From positions 1 to 64,000 of the forward strand of contig JAAYDR010000059.1 in assembly GCA_012729115.1 (NCBI GenBank): 64,000 nucleotides of DNA. The letters run 5' to 3'. Shown in pieces: positions 25,889 through 34,340 of the stretch. The notes beneath the pieces were generated by a model. It had not been told where the DNA came from and ran no database searches. It saw only the letters and a program-made list of their open reading frames with translations. This stretch comes from Clostridiales bacterium (GTDB taxonomy: Bacteria > Bacillota > Clostridia > Christensenellales > Aristaeellaceae). Position numbers and translations under genes: made by a program. Position 1 is the stretch's first letter; every line of letters starts with the position of its first letter.

Positions 25889-26460
25889 CCGCCGACCCCG
25901 ATGACCAGGTACACGACCAGGCCGATCAGGCCGGATCCGCCCATGACCAGCAGAGGACTGACCTTCCATCTCTTCAAAGCAAACAACCCCAGGGCGAAAA
26001 TGCCGATGGAGAGAAAACGGACATCATGGAGGGTGTGAGGGAGTACACCCTTTGTAAAAAACGCCAGCATAACGATGGAAACGCCGGCGGAAGCGATCAT
26101 GGCAACAACGGCAGGGCGCAGCCCTGAGAGTATATATTGTATGGCATTGAGATTGCGGTATTTGTAGTAGAGCTTTGCCAGCAGCAGGACGATGATGCAG
26201 GGGGCCAGGATACAGCCCAGGGTGGCAATCAATGCCCCCGGGATCCCCGCCATGCGCATACCCACAAAGGTGGCGGCATTTAAGGCAATGGGGCCCGGCG
26301 TCATTTCCGCGATGGTGATGATGTCGGTGAACTCTGTCAGGGACAGCCAGCCATGCAGCGTGACGATCTGCTCCTGGATGAGGGGGATTGCCACATAGCC
26401 GCCGCCAATGCTCAGCAGGCCGATTTGGATCATGCTCCACAGCAGCTGCCAATAGATCAT
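25882..26460 (-). CDS. CHR-family chromate transporter half, second gene
   Basis: 192 residues, a single CHR domain (short-chain type). The conserved block IGLLSIGGGYVAIPLIQ and the EMTPGPIALNAATFVG segment (CHR motif PGP) are clear. About six hydrophobic helices. The ATG overlaps the stop of the first half gene (ATGA), so the two are coupled and probably form a heterodimer. Substrate could be chromate or sulfate; many Bacillota pairs have never been tested. Confidence 0.9.
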   Translation of the reverse strand: MIYWQLLWSMIQIGLLSIGGGYVAIPLIQEQIVTLHGWLSLTEFTDIITIAEMTPGPIALNAATFVGMRMAGIPGALIATLGCILAPCIIVLLLAKLYYKYRNLNAIQYILSGLRPAVVAMIASAGVSIVMLAFFTKGVLPHTLHDVRFLSIGIFALGLFALKRWKVSPLLVMGGSGLIGLVVYLVIGVGGY

Positions 26461-27047
26461 TCTTCCTCCTCCTTCGGTCCCGCGGCTTTCGTGCCGCGGG
26501 CGCGGAACATGCCACCTACCAGGCCCAGCAGCGCGCACAGAAGGATGACCCAAAAGATGTTCACCCGGAAGAAATAGACGGCCACGAACACTCCTGCCAT
26601 CACTGCGATGGATAGGAGGTTTTTGCTTTTCAGGACCCCATTTCCCAGGTCCAGCACCACATTGCTAATCACCGCCGCCACACCTGCCTGCATTCCGCCC
26701 ATCACCGCGCTCACATAGGCATTGTCACGGAATTGCCGGTAAAAAAACGATAGGACGGATATGATCAGCAAGGGAGGGAGCGCGGTGCCGAGTACAGCCA
26801 GGAGAGCCCCTGGAATGCCGGCCATGCGGTAGCCCACCATCAAAGCGGCGTTTACGGCCAGGGGTCCCGGGGCGGATTGGGATACGGATATAAGGTCCAG
26901 CATTTCCTGCTCGTCAATCCAGTTCAGCTCCTCCACAAAGCGCTTGCGCATCAAGGGCACAATCACATAGCCCCCGCCGAAGGTAAAGGCGCTGATTTTC
27001 AAGGTGGAGAGGAACAGCTCTCCCATCATCCTTTGATGCTGTTTCAT
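26457..27047 (-). CDS. CHR-family chromate transporter half, first gene
   Basis: 196 residues, the partner of the following gene. ISAFTFGGGYVIVPLM and VSQSAPGPLAVNAALMVGYRMAG are the matching CHR motifs. The start was taken at the second ATG (27047) because AGGGA is 6 bases upstream. The C terminus is short and charged (KAAGPKEEEE). It follows a COG2509 flavoprotein by 19 bases on the same strand. Confidence 0.9.
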   Translation of the reverse strand: MKQHQRMMGELFLSTLKISAFTFGGGYVIVPLMRKRFVEELNWIDEQEMLDLISVSQSAPGPLAVNAALMVGYRMAGIPGALLAVLGTALPPLLIISVLSFFYRQFRDNAYVSAVMGGMQAGVAAVISNVVLDLGNGVLKSKNLLSIAVMAGVFVAVYFFRVNIFWVILLCALLGLVGGMFRARGTKAAGPKEEEE

Positions 27048-27065
27048 GGTCATTCCCTGCTGTGC

Positions 27066-28475
27066 TTATCCCTTCGTCGCGATGTCGTCCGCCACGGCCA
27101 TGCCGGTAACGCTGGCCTGCATGAGGCCGCGGGTGATTCCCGCGCCGTCGCCGATGGCGTACAGACCCTTGATAGCGGTTTCAAAGCGGTTGTCCACCAG
27201 AATCTTGCTGGAGTAAAACTTGACTTCCACACCGTACAGGAGGGTGTTGCGGCTGTACAGGCCCGGCGCCAGATGATCAAAGGCCTTCAGGGCCTCCACA
27301 ATGCTGGTGAGGTGACGGGGCGGGAGCACAAAGCTCAAATCTCCGGGCACGGCGGTGGAGAGGGTGGGGATGGTGGTGGACTTTTTCAGCCGGTCCGCAT
27401 CGGTGCGCCGGCCCATGAGCAGGTCGCCCAGGCGCTGAACCATGATGGGCCCGCCGGTGAGCATATTGCCCAGTTGGGCGATGTATCGGCCGTACTCGAT
27501 GGGCTGGTTGAAGGGCTCGGTGAAGCGGGTGGATACCAGGAGGGCAAAGTTGGTGTTGCCCGTATGCTTTGCCGGGTCGGAGTAGCTGTGGCCATTGACC
27601 ACGGCAATGCCGCCCTCGTAATATTCCTGGCTGACCTCGCCGCCGGGATTCATGCAGAAGGTGCGCACCTTGTTTTCATAGGTGTCGCTGTAATAGACCA
27701 GCTTGGCCTCGTAGAGGTCGCCTGTGAGGCGGTCCATGATGGCGTTGGGCACTTCCACGCGCACACCGATGTCCACCTCGTTGTTCTGGGTGCGCAGGCC
27801 CAGCTTGGCCGCCTGCTGGGTGAGCCACTTGGCCCCGCCGCGGCCGGGGGCCACGATTACATAGGGGGCCTTGGCCACAAAGGGCTCCTGGCCGCGCTGG
27901 TGAAGCCGCACGCCCACAACGGAGTCTCCCTCGCAGAGGATGTCTTCGGCGGTAGTGAGCTCCAGAAAGGTGGTATGGGTTTTTTCCACCAGGAAGTCGT
28001 GCATGGCCCCCAGCACAGGGCCTGCGTTTTCCGTGCCCAGGTGACGCACGGGGCAGGGCACCAGGCGGATGTTGTGGCGGCTGGCCTCGTAGGCGATTTC
28101 CTCCACCCGGCGGTCATTGAGGCCATGGACGGTTTCATTGGCCCCAAAGCGCAGGTAGATCTGGTCCGCTTTGCCGATGTATTCCATGGCGCGTTTGTGG
28201 CCCAGGTAGTCGCTGACCTGGCCTCCCACCTCATCGGAGAGGGAAAGCTTGCCGTCGCTGAAAGCCCCTGCGCCGGCCCAGCCGTGGACGATGCTGCAGG
28301 GGTCGCAATGGACGCATTGGCCGTTGATGCGGGCGGGGCAGGTGCGCCTTCGAATGGCACGTCCTGCATCCACGATGAGAATGCTGGCCTGGGGCTTCCT
28401 GTCGGCAAGTTCCAAGGCGGCAAAGATGCCTGCCGGGCCTGCGCCGATGATGATCGCGTCATATGAATGTTCCAT
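27066..28475 (-). CDS. FAD-dependent dehydrogenase, COG2509 family
   Basis: 469 residues. N-terminal FAD-binding motif YDAIIIGAGPAGIFAALEL and C-terminal FAD motif GLYAIGDGAGITRGLMQAS. A cysteine-rich insert at about 45-60 (RRTCPARINGQCVHCDPC) may bind a metal or form disulfides. GGAKWLTQQ and CMNPGGEV are typical of the uncharacterised family COG2509. Reaction unknown; it is conserved widely in anaerobic Bacillota. The ribosome site is GGAGAAGG. Confidence 0.88.
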   Translation of the reverse strand: MEHSYDAIIIGAGPAGIFAALELADRKPQASILIVDAGRAIRRRTCPARINGQCVHCDPCSIVHGWAGAGAFSDGKLSLSDEVGGQVSDYLGHKRAMEYIGKADQIYLRFGANETVHGLNDRRVEEIAYEASRHNIRLVPCPVRHLGTENAGPVLGAMHDFLVEKTHTTFLELTTAEDILCEGDSVVGVRLHQRGQEPFVAKAPYVIVAPGRGGAKWLTQQAAKLGLRTQNNEVDIGVRVEVPNAIMDRLTGDLYEAKLVYYSDTYENKVRTFCMNPGGEVSQEYYEGGIAVVNGHSYSDPAKHTGNTNFALLVSTRFTEPFNQPIEYGRYIAQLGNMLTGGPIMVQRLGDLLMGRRTDADRLKKSTTIPTLSTAVPGDLSFVLPPRHLTSIVEALKAFDHLAPGLYSRNTLLYGVEVKFYSSKILVDNRFETAIKGLYAIGDGAGITRGLMQASVTGMAVADDIATKG

Positions 28476-28496
28476 GATCCTTCTCCTTTACAGTCT

Positions 28497-29522
28497 TTAG
28501 CGGCTGTCTTTGCCTCTGGCCGCCAGGCCGATTTTGCGCTTCACCTTGTCCAGGGTGCGGGATGCCAGGGCAGATGCCCGCTCGGCACCCTGATCCAGTA
28601 CCCCCTGTAGATAGGCCTTGTCGGCCATCAGCCGGGCATACTCCGCCTGGATGGGCTCCAGGGCTGCGGTCACGGCATCGCAGGCCCGCTCCTTCAGCTT
28701 GCCGTAGCCCTGTCCGGACAGGGAGTCGGCCACGGCTTGCGGGGTTTCCCCGGTAAGGGCGGCGATGATGGCCAGCAGGTTGCTGACGCCTGGCTTTTGC
28801 TCCACGTCATAGCGGATTTCTGCGTCACTGTCGGTGACGGCACGCTTGAGCTTGCGGCGGATGACCTCCGGAGGATCGAGTAGGGAGATGTAGGTGTCCT
28901 CCGGATCGGATTTGCTCATCTTCCGGGTGGGCTCCTGGAGGCTCATCACCTTGCCGCCCACCTTGCCGATGTAGACCTCGGGAATGGTGAACACATTGCC
29001 GTACAGGTTGTTGAAACGCTGGGCGATGTCCCGGGTCAGTTCCAGGTGCTGTTTCTGGTCCACGCCCACAGGCACCAGGTCGGCCTGATACAGGAGGATG
29101 TCCGCGGCCATAAGCACCGGGTAGGTGAACAGGCCCGCGTTGATGTTGTCCTCGTGGCGGGCGCTCTTGTCCTTGAACTGGGTCATGCGGGAGAGCTCGC
29201 CCATGTAGGTGTAGCAATTGAGGATCCAGGACAGCTCCGCATGGGCGGGCACATGGCTCTGACAGTAAATCAGGCTTTTTTGCGGATCCAGGCCCACGGC
29301 CAGATAGATGGCGGCCAGGTCCAGGCAGCGCTTTCGCAGGGCTGCCGCGTCCTGGCGCAGTGTGATGGCGTGCAAATCCACCACGCAGTACAGGCAGAGA
29401 TAATCATCCTCCAGCAGCTTAAAATTGCGCAGGGCGCCGATGTAGTTGCCCAGGGTCAGGGTGCCGGTGGGCTGGATGCCGGAAAAGATGACTTTTTGGC
29501 GGGCCGGGGTTTGCTGTTCCAT
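28497..29522 (-). CDS. trpS: Tryptophanyl-tRNA synthetase
   Basis: 341 residues, class I synthetase of normal bacterial length. HIGH-like motif [11 protein letters not shown] and KMSKS motif [12 protein letters not shown] are both present, with [20 protein letters not shown] between them. It charges tRNA-Trp. It follows the glycan operon on the same strand 43 bases after the last half-transporter; no T-box leader can be seen in that short gap. Confidence 0.97.
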   Translation of the reverse strand: MEQQTPARQKVIFSGIQPTGTLTLGNYIGALRNFKLLEDDYLCLYCVVDLHAITLRQDAAALRKRCLDLAAIYLAVGLDPQKSLIYCQSHVPAHAELSWILNCYTYMGELSRMTQFKDKSARHEDNINAGLFTYPVLMAADILLYQADLVPVGVDQKQHLELTRDIAQRFNNLYGNVFTIPEVYIGKVGGKVMSLQEPTRKMSKSDPEDTYISLLDPPEVIRRKLKRAVTDSDAEIRYDVEQKPGVSNLLAIIAALTGETPQAVADSLSGQGYGKLKERACDAVTAALEPIQAEYARLMADKAYLQGVLDQGAERASALASRTLDKVKRKIGLAARGKDSR

Positions 29523-29565
29523 AGGGGTACCTCCGTTGGGTCGCGGCAGGGCGCGGAATGGGGGA

Positions 29566-29907
29566 CTATTTCCAGGTGAGGGTGAGCACGATCCCCGCGA
29601 TGATCAGGGCATTGCCGATGAGCTTGCGGCGGGTGATCTTCTCCCCCAAAAAGAGATGAGACAGAAACAGGACATATAGATATCCGGACGCCTCCAGCAC
29701 CCCCGCCACGGACAGGTCCAGCTCGCCCAGGGCCAGGATGTTGAGCAGCATGCAGCCAAAGAACAGGGCATAGGCGAGGATGGCGGGAAGGTTCAGGTAG
29801 AAGCGCAGGCCCTTGTGGGCAGGATTGCTGGCCGCCTTTTTGAGGATCACCTGGGAGAGGGCGGCCACCAGGGGGGTGATGAGGTAAATAAGCACACTAA
29901 CGGTCAT
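29566..29907 (-). CDS. SMR/EamA-like half-transporter, second of a pair
   Basis: 113 residues with four membrane helices, small multidrug resistance-like ([18 protein letters not shown] start, [33 protein letters not shown] region at the end, with the conserved E-K motif). It overlaps the first half gene by 11 bases. In ArnE/ArnF and related systems such pairs flip undecaprenyl-phosphate sugars, and the neighbouring GtrB-like and GT-C genes make that role likely here. A multidrug exporter is the alternative. Confidence 0.78.
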   Translation of the reverse strand: MTVSVLIYLITPLVAALSQVILKKAASNPAHKGLRFYLNLPAILAYALFFGCMLLNILALGELDLSVAGVLEASGYLYVLFLSHLFLGEKITRRKLIGNALIIAGIVLTLTWK

Positions 29908-30301
29908 GATCCGTCACCACGAGCACCACTCCCGCCAGCACCACCAGGATGCCGACGGCCTTTCCCCAGGTTATCTCCTCGCCAAAAAACAGAAGACCAA
30001 ACAGGATGGTCCACAGGGTGCATACCGCCCGGTTGCTGTAGGCAAAGGAGAGGTCTACCCGCCGGAGGATGAGCTGCCATAGCAAAGTATAGACCAAAAG
30101 GGCTAAAAACTCCAGCCCTACGAACACAAGGGTGGTTTCCCACAGGCCCGCCAGGCGGTACAGCCCCGCGTACTTGGCAAAGACGCTGGCCAGGCTGTAC
30201 AGTAGCAGCGTCAGATGGAGAAAGAGATAGGAACGGATGTCCGGCCGGGGAGATTCGATCCGGTGGGAGGGTTGAAACCTGCCGGATTTTCTGGGTGTCA
30301 C
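29897..30301 (-). CDS. SMR/EamA-like half-transporter, first of a pair
   Basis: 134 residues. A 22-residue charged N-terminal stretch precedes four membrane helices (LHLTLLLYSLASVFAKYA, then DLSFAYSNRAVCTLWTILFGLLFFGEEI, EamA/SMR signature with the GEE motif, and VGILVVLAGVVLVV). Presumed heterodimer partner of the next gene. Together they would supply the flippase step of the glycan operon. Direct proof from sequence is lacking because SMR proteins have few diagnostic residues. Confidence 0.75.
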   Translation of the reverse strand: MTPRKSGRFQPSHRIESPRPDIRSYLFLHLTLLLYSLASVFAKYAGLYRLAGLWETTLVFVGLEFLALLVYTLLWQLILRRVDLSFAYSNRAVCTLWTILFGLLFFGEEITWGKAVGILVVLAGVVLVVTDHDR

Positions 30302-30314
30302 AGGCTCGCCTCCC

Positions 30315-31052
30315 TCATCCTACATGCTTCACATAGGTGTACAGGGTGCTGGAGAGGGTCGCTCCGGCATTCATGTAGACCCGCAGCACTTTCCAGTTGT
30401 TGCTGACAATTGTGCTGGAAAGCTGCTTGCAATCCCAGGCAAAGCAGGTATCCAGGGTCTTTTTGTGGAGCAGGGCCCCCATGCCCCGGTCGCGGGACTC
30501 GTCATACAGCCCCATGAGCACCGGGTCCACGGTATCCTCATCCACCCGGCTGACCACAAAAAAACCAAAGGGCCGTGCACCCTGCAAAACCTCATACAAC
30601 TTTCCGCCGGAGGCAATGATCCTGTCCACCCAGTTGGCAAAGCGGTTACCGGACTGGGCATGGGAAAAGAAAGGGTCGATGGACACCCGGTCCGAGGTAA
30701 AAATTCCATCCCGAATCAAGCGGCCAATCCGTTCCCGATCATCGGGCAAGGTCCGTTCCGCTACGGTCAGCCCCCGATCAAAGCGGGCGATGGTGGCGGG
30801 CATGGCATAGTCTCCCCGCTTGATCGTTACATGAAACACGGTTTCAACGAAGGTATATCCCAGGGATGGCAAGCCGAAAAGCAACTGGGAGCAGTTCACC
30901 GGGGTTTTGACCACCAGATACCGGGCCCCCTTTTGGATGCAGTCCTGCTCCACCTGGGACAGATCCTGGAGGGTATCCCGGGGCTCCAGCAGGAGTTCAC
31001 AGGTGTCAATGCCCAGGTTTTCAAGTTCCCAGGTGGCGTGTATAGTCTTCAT
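30315..31052 (-). CDS. GNAT-superfamily acyltransferase, WecD-like
   Basis: 245 residues in two halves. The C-terminal half shows a GNAT core (FGFFVVSRVDEDTV, then SRDRGMGALLHKKTLDTCF as the acyl-CoA loop, and SNNWKVLRVYMNAGATL). This layout resembles WecD/FdtC-type sugar N-acyltransferases and FemAB-like proteins. It overlaps the glycosyltransferase gene before it by 32 bases. With a dedicated acyl carrier protein in the same operon, it may move an acyl group from ACP or CoA to an amino sugar. That substrate is inference. Confidence 0.72.
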   Translation of the reverse strand: MKTIHATWELENLGIDTCELLLEPRDTLQDLSQVEQDCIQKGARYLVVKTPVNCSQLLFGLPSLGYTFVETVFHVTIKRGDYAMPATIARFDRGLTVAERTLPDDRERIGRLIRDGIFTSDRVSIDPFFSHAQSGNRFANWVDRIIASGGKLYEVLQGARPFGFFVVSRVDEDTVDPVLMGLYDESRDRGMGALLHKKTLDTCFAWDCKQLSSTIVSNNWKVLRVYMNAGATLSSTLYTYVKHVG

Positions 31053-32004
31053 GGCGACCCTCCTTCCCTCTGGGGTCGATGATGCTGCGCACCACGTACT
31101 GGGGGCTGCGGTTGATACTCAGATAGATGCGGCCCACATACTCCCCGACAATGCCGATCAGCGCGATAATGACGCCGCCCAGGGTGAGCATCACTGCCAG
31201 CGTGCTGGCCCAGCCTGCCTGAATGGATGGATCGATGAGCTTTCGAATGATGGTGACCAGAGCAAACAGGAAACCAAAGATCGCGGTGAACCAGCCGATG
31301 TAATTGGCCAGGCGGAGAGGCTTGATGGAAAAAGCGGTTACGCCGTTGGACCACAGCGAGATGAGCTTGCGCAGGGTATAACCGCTTTCTCCCTGCAGCC
31401 GGGCTTTGTGGGTAACAGGCACATTGGTGCAGGTGCTGACGCTTTGAAACAGCAGTCCCGTAATGTAGGGGAAGGGGTTTGGATAGCGCAGGGCGCTGTC
31501 CACCACAAAGCGCTGGCAGGCAAAGTAGCTGTTGGGGGTGATGTCCTTGGGCTGGCCAAAGAAGAAATGGTTGCAAGCGGCATTGAAGCGGCTGCCCAGG
31601 TTGCGGAAGAGGCTTTGCTTGCGCTGGGCATACTGGGCGAAGACAATGTCATAGCCCTCCCGAACCTTGTCGATGAGCTTGAAGCATTCCAGGGCAGGGG
31701 TCTGGCCGTCGTCGTCCAGACAGATGATGATGTCGCCCCGCACCTGCCCAAAGCCCGCCATCAGGGCGCTGTGCTGGCCGAAGTTGCGGGACAGGTTGAC
31801 AAAGACCAGCCGGGGATCGGCAGCGCACAAGGCGGCGATGGCGCTTGCCGTATCGTCCGGGCTGCCGTCGTTGACCAGAATGATTTCATAATCAAACTCC
31901 GCCAGGCGGGGGTCCACCGTGGCATGGATTTCCGCCACCACCTGACCGATGGTGTTCTGGGAGCGATAACAGGGGATCACGAAGGAGAGAAGGGTCTTGT
32001 CCAT
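31021..32004 (-). CDS. Polyprenyl-phosphate glycosyltransferase, GtrB/ArnC type
   Basis: 327 residues. GT2 catalytic domain (LLSFVIPCYRSQNTIGQVV, DYEIILVNDGSPDDTA, CLDDDGQTP with the DxD-type metal site) followed by two C-terminal membrane helices (YIGWFTAIFGFLFALV and MLTLGGVIIALIGIVGEYVGRIYL). This is the classic GtrB/ArnC/DPM1-like architecture that loads one sugar from a nucleotide donor onto undecaprenyl phosphate at the cytoplasmic face. Located 38 bases after the LuxC-like gene. It provides the lipid-linked sugar for the flippase and GT-C proteins of this operon. Confidence 0.92.
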   Translation of the reverse strand: MDKTLLSFVIPCYRSQNTIGQVVAEIHATVDPRLAEFDYEIILVNDGSPDDTASAIAALCAADPRLVFVNLSRNFGQHSALMAGFGQVRGDIIICLDDDGQTPALECFKLIDKVREGYDIVFAQYAQRKQSLFRNLGSRFNAACNHFFFGQPKDITPNSYFACQRFVVDSALRYPNPFPYITGLLFQSVSTCTNVPVTHKARLQGESGYTLRKLISLWSNGVTAFSIKPLRLANYIGWFTAIFGFLFALVTIIRKLIDPSIQAGWASTLAVMLTLGGVIIALIGIVGEYVGRIYLSINRSPQYVVRSIIDPRGKEGRHEDYTRHLGT

Positions 32005-32041
32005 GGGGGAATCACCTCAAATGAGTATAGGCCGGGATGCG

Positions 32042-33274
32042 TTACCAGGTTTCCACCTGGCGGGATAGGATGTTGATCAGGTCGTATCCGTCCCAGGCAA
32101 GGGAAAAGTCCAGGCTATGGCCCAGCGGCACAATGCGGTCGATGCCCTTGAGCCCATGGGACAGGATCAGTTGCCGGAGTTCCTGAGGGTCAATGCCCAG
32201 ATACGTCACCGTCTGAAACTTCGGGCTTACGAGGGCCAGGAGAGCGCTCAGGTCGGTGTCGATGTATTCCACAAAAAGGCCTCCGGGGCAGCGGATGCTT
32301 TCCACCTGAGGGCTGAGTTCCTTCACACCGATGCGGGCAATCAGGTTGTCCCCGCCGGCCGGGCGGTAGACCTCCCCAAGCCGGAGGGCAGCCTCATAGA
32401 AAGCTGTGAGCTTGTCCACAGACACCACGGGCTGGAGCGTATAGCGAGGCGCGGCGTAGCTATGGACAGCCTTCCAGAAGCGGTCCTGGGCAGCACGGGT
32501 CTTGTGAAGGGAGGGAGTATCCTCATTCTCCGCCAGCCAGTACAAAAGCCTGGGAGAGGTGCAGGCATTCTGGTCCAGAAGATAAGTGTCGTTGTAAAAG
32601 CCCTGTGCTGCGGCCTGAAGCTGCTTGTCCTCCAGGGCAAGCACCGCCGAGGCTCGCAGAACCAATAGGGAATAGCGGTCCGGAAAGGTGATGTCAAAGG
32701 CCCGGGGAGACAGGGGGATCCGGCGGATATGGGTCACGGTTTCGTCCCCGCCCCAGATGATCCTTACATCGCAGAGGGTGCTGAGTTCCTGGGTGATCTC
32801 CTGCCGCTCCCGGGGATAGGAAATCACATTCACATAGGGCCGAAGGGTTTGAAAGGAGGAAGCAAGCAGGCCCTCCATCACCTGGCAGACAAGGCGGGTC
32901 TGGGGGAAGTCCCGGCTTGGGGCCTTCACCAGGGAAGCATTGCCCGCCAGCAGAGCGGCAACCAGGGAATAAGCAAAGTTGAGGGGAACATTTCCTGGGG
33001 CGATGTGGAAGACCAGCCCCCGTCCAACGCGGTTGCCTTTGCTCCAGGTTTCGTAATCCCGGCGGTGTTTTTCCAGATTGCCCCTGCGGCAGAAAAAGGC
33101 CAGAGCGGTCAGGTCCGGATACTCCCGGAGCGCTTTGTCTTCAAGCAGTGCGGCGGAAAGAGCCTCTAAAAACGCCATCACGGGAGGGGCAAAGGGCGTC
33201 AGGGGAGGAGCTGCCGCGGCCAGGGTGAAATCTCCCGCGCCGCACAGCCAGGCGCAGCTCTCATGTGTGCTCAT
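32042..33274 (-). CDS. LuxC-like acyl-CoA/acyl-protein reductase
   Basis: 410 residues of the LuxC family. NADPH-binding region FHIAPGNVPLNFAYSLVAAL with GNASLVKAPSRDF, then the catalytic cysteine in LLDQNACTSPRLLYW, equivalent to the LuxC active-site cysteine. C-terminal block PLGHSLDFSLAWDGYDLI is also typical. LuxC reduces a thioester-bound acyl group to an aldehyde. It overlaps the LuxE-like gene by 14 bases. No luciferase or LuxD is present, so the aldehyde must serve another purpose, presumably the glycan made by this operon. Ribosome site is weak because the start lies inside the preceding gene. Confidence 0.9.
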   Translation of the reverse strand: MSTHESCAWLCGAGDFTLAAAAPPLTPFAPPVMAFLEALSAALLEDKALREYPDLTALAFFCRRGNLEKHRRDYETWSKGNRVGRGLVFHIAPGNVPLNFAYSLVAALLAGNASLVKAPSRDFPQTRLVCQVMEGLLASSFQTLRPYVNVISYPRERQEITQELSTLCDVRIIWGGDETVTHIRRIPLSPRAFDITFPDRYSLLVLRASAVLALEDKQLQAAAQGFYNDTYLLDQNACTSPRLLYWLAENEDTPSLHKTRAAQDRFWKAVHSYAAPRYTLQPVVSVDKLTAFYEAALRLGEVYRPAGGDNLIARIGVKELSPQVESIRCPGGLFVEYIDTDLSALLALVSPKFQTVTYLGIDPQELRQLILSHGLKGIDRIVPLGHSLDFSLAWDGYDLINILSRQVETW

Positions 33275-34340
33275 AGGTATCGCTGCACCCCCTTACCTCC
33301 GCCCGGGCGACCCGCCCGAACACGGTGAAATACTTGCCCTTGCGGCCGCAGGGGCAGTCGTCCTCCCCCAGAAGGGAGCCTTCGTCCTCGGTGAGGAGGA
33401 TGTGCCCGGGATAGCTGCGGGGCAGGAGGCTGCTGACCTGGATCAGACCACGCTGGCCCATGGGAGCAACCGAGAAATCCCAGGGGTCCCGGATGGTCAC
33501 ATCGGACCAGACCGGGGCATGAAGATGCCCCTGTTCGCATTCCAGATAGATGGTACCGGTCTGCTCCACCATACCATAGTAATCATGGATTTGGGTGATA
33601 CCGCAGACCTCGCCCAAGGCGGCCTTGAACCCCTGGGGGGACACAGCCTGGGAGGTCAGCTTTTTCCAGCCGCCCCCATGGATGAGGATGCCGGCGGATA
33701 AATCCGGCTTTTCTCCAAGACGCAGAAGCTCTTGATAGAAATGCTGCCAGATGATAAACGTGAAGCCAAACAGGAAGATGGGACTCCCCCGATGCCTGGA
33801 GAGAAAGGCCTTCAGGCCCTCCACATCCAGGGCCATGGACTCATCCAGGGCGAAAAACCTGTCCCTGGCAAAGATGCTGAAGCCCAGGATGCCCGCCCCG
33901 CGAGCGGAGAATTGGGTCCGGCTGGACACCAGGGCGCTGCTGTCCAGGATGATCATGGGCAGGCGGCTGTTCCCCAGAAAGCTGGCCACGATCTTTGACA
34001 GAGCCTTGCTCTGGGCTGTGCTGGTTTCCCGGTCCAGGTAAATACGGCTGACTTGCTGACCCGTCGTGCCGCTGCTGGTCATGGTCCTGTAGAGCTGCTC
34101 CTGGGGCACGCTTTTCAGGGAAAACTCCTTGAAAAGCCGCACAGGCAGAAAGGGGATCTCCTCATGGCTTTGGATCCGGTCCAGATCCGTTCCCCAGGCG
34201 GAGAGCATCCGGGCATACTCCGGGCAGCCGGCCGCATGATGGCGGCTTAAGGCCAGGAGTTCCCGGGTGAGAAGAGCCTGCTTGGCTTCCCTGTCCAGAC
34301 CATAGGGAGCCAGGGCCAGCAGGGCGTCCATGTCAGTCAT
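33261..34340 (-). CDS. LuxE-like acyl-protein synthetase
   Basis: 359 residues of the LuxE/PaaK-like ANL family. The AMP-forming motif is MTSSGTTGQQVS, with FLPVRLFKEFSLKSV before it and HDYYGMVEQTGTIYLEC later. CPCGRKGKYFTVFGRVARAE carries the ANL hinge and possible metal cysteines, and a cysteine close to the C terminus (RGCSD) could be the acyl-carrying residue as in LuxE. It would activate a carboxylic acid with ATP and pass it to the LuxC-like reductase. The ATG at 34340 overlaps the preceding ligase gene by 8 bases. Acid substrate unknown. Confidence 0.88.
   Translation of the reverse strand: MTDMDALLALAPYGLDREAKQALLTRELLALSRHHAAGCPEYARMLSAWGTDLDRIQSHEEIPFLPVRLFKEFSLKSVPQEQLYRTMTSSGTTGQQVSRIYLDRETSTAQSKALSKIVASFLGNSRLPMIILDSSALVSSRTQFSARGAGILGFSIFARDRFFALDESMALDVEGLKAFLSRHRGSPIFLFGFTFIIWQHFYQELLRLGEKPDLSAGILIHGGGWKKLTSQAVSPQGFKAALGEVCGITQIHDYYGMVEQTGTIYLECEQGHLHAPVWSDVTIRDPWDFSVAPMGQRGLIQVSSLLPRSYPGHILLTEDEGSLLGEDDCPCGRKGKYFTVFGRVARAEVRGCSDTYEHT

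Noticed and set aside
29523-29565. T-box leader for trpS
   Set aside because: The trpS gene starts about 43 bases after the preceding gene's stop; there is no room for a T-box and no GGTGG-type motif.
32042-34340. A bioluminescence (lux) operon
   Set aside because: Only LuxC-like and LuxE-like genes are present; there is no luciferase (luxA/B), no luxD and no flavin reductase in the operon, and the neighbours are glycosyltransferases.
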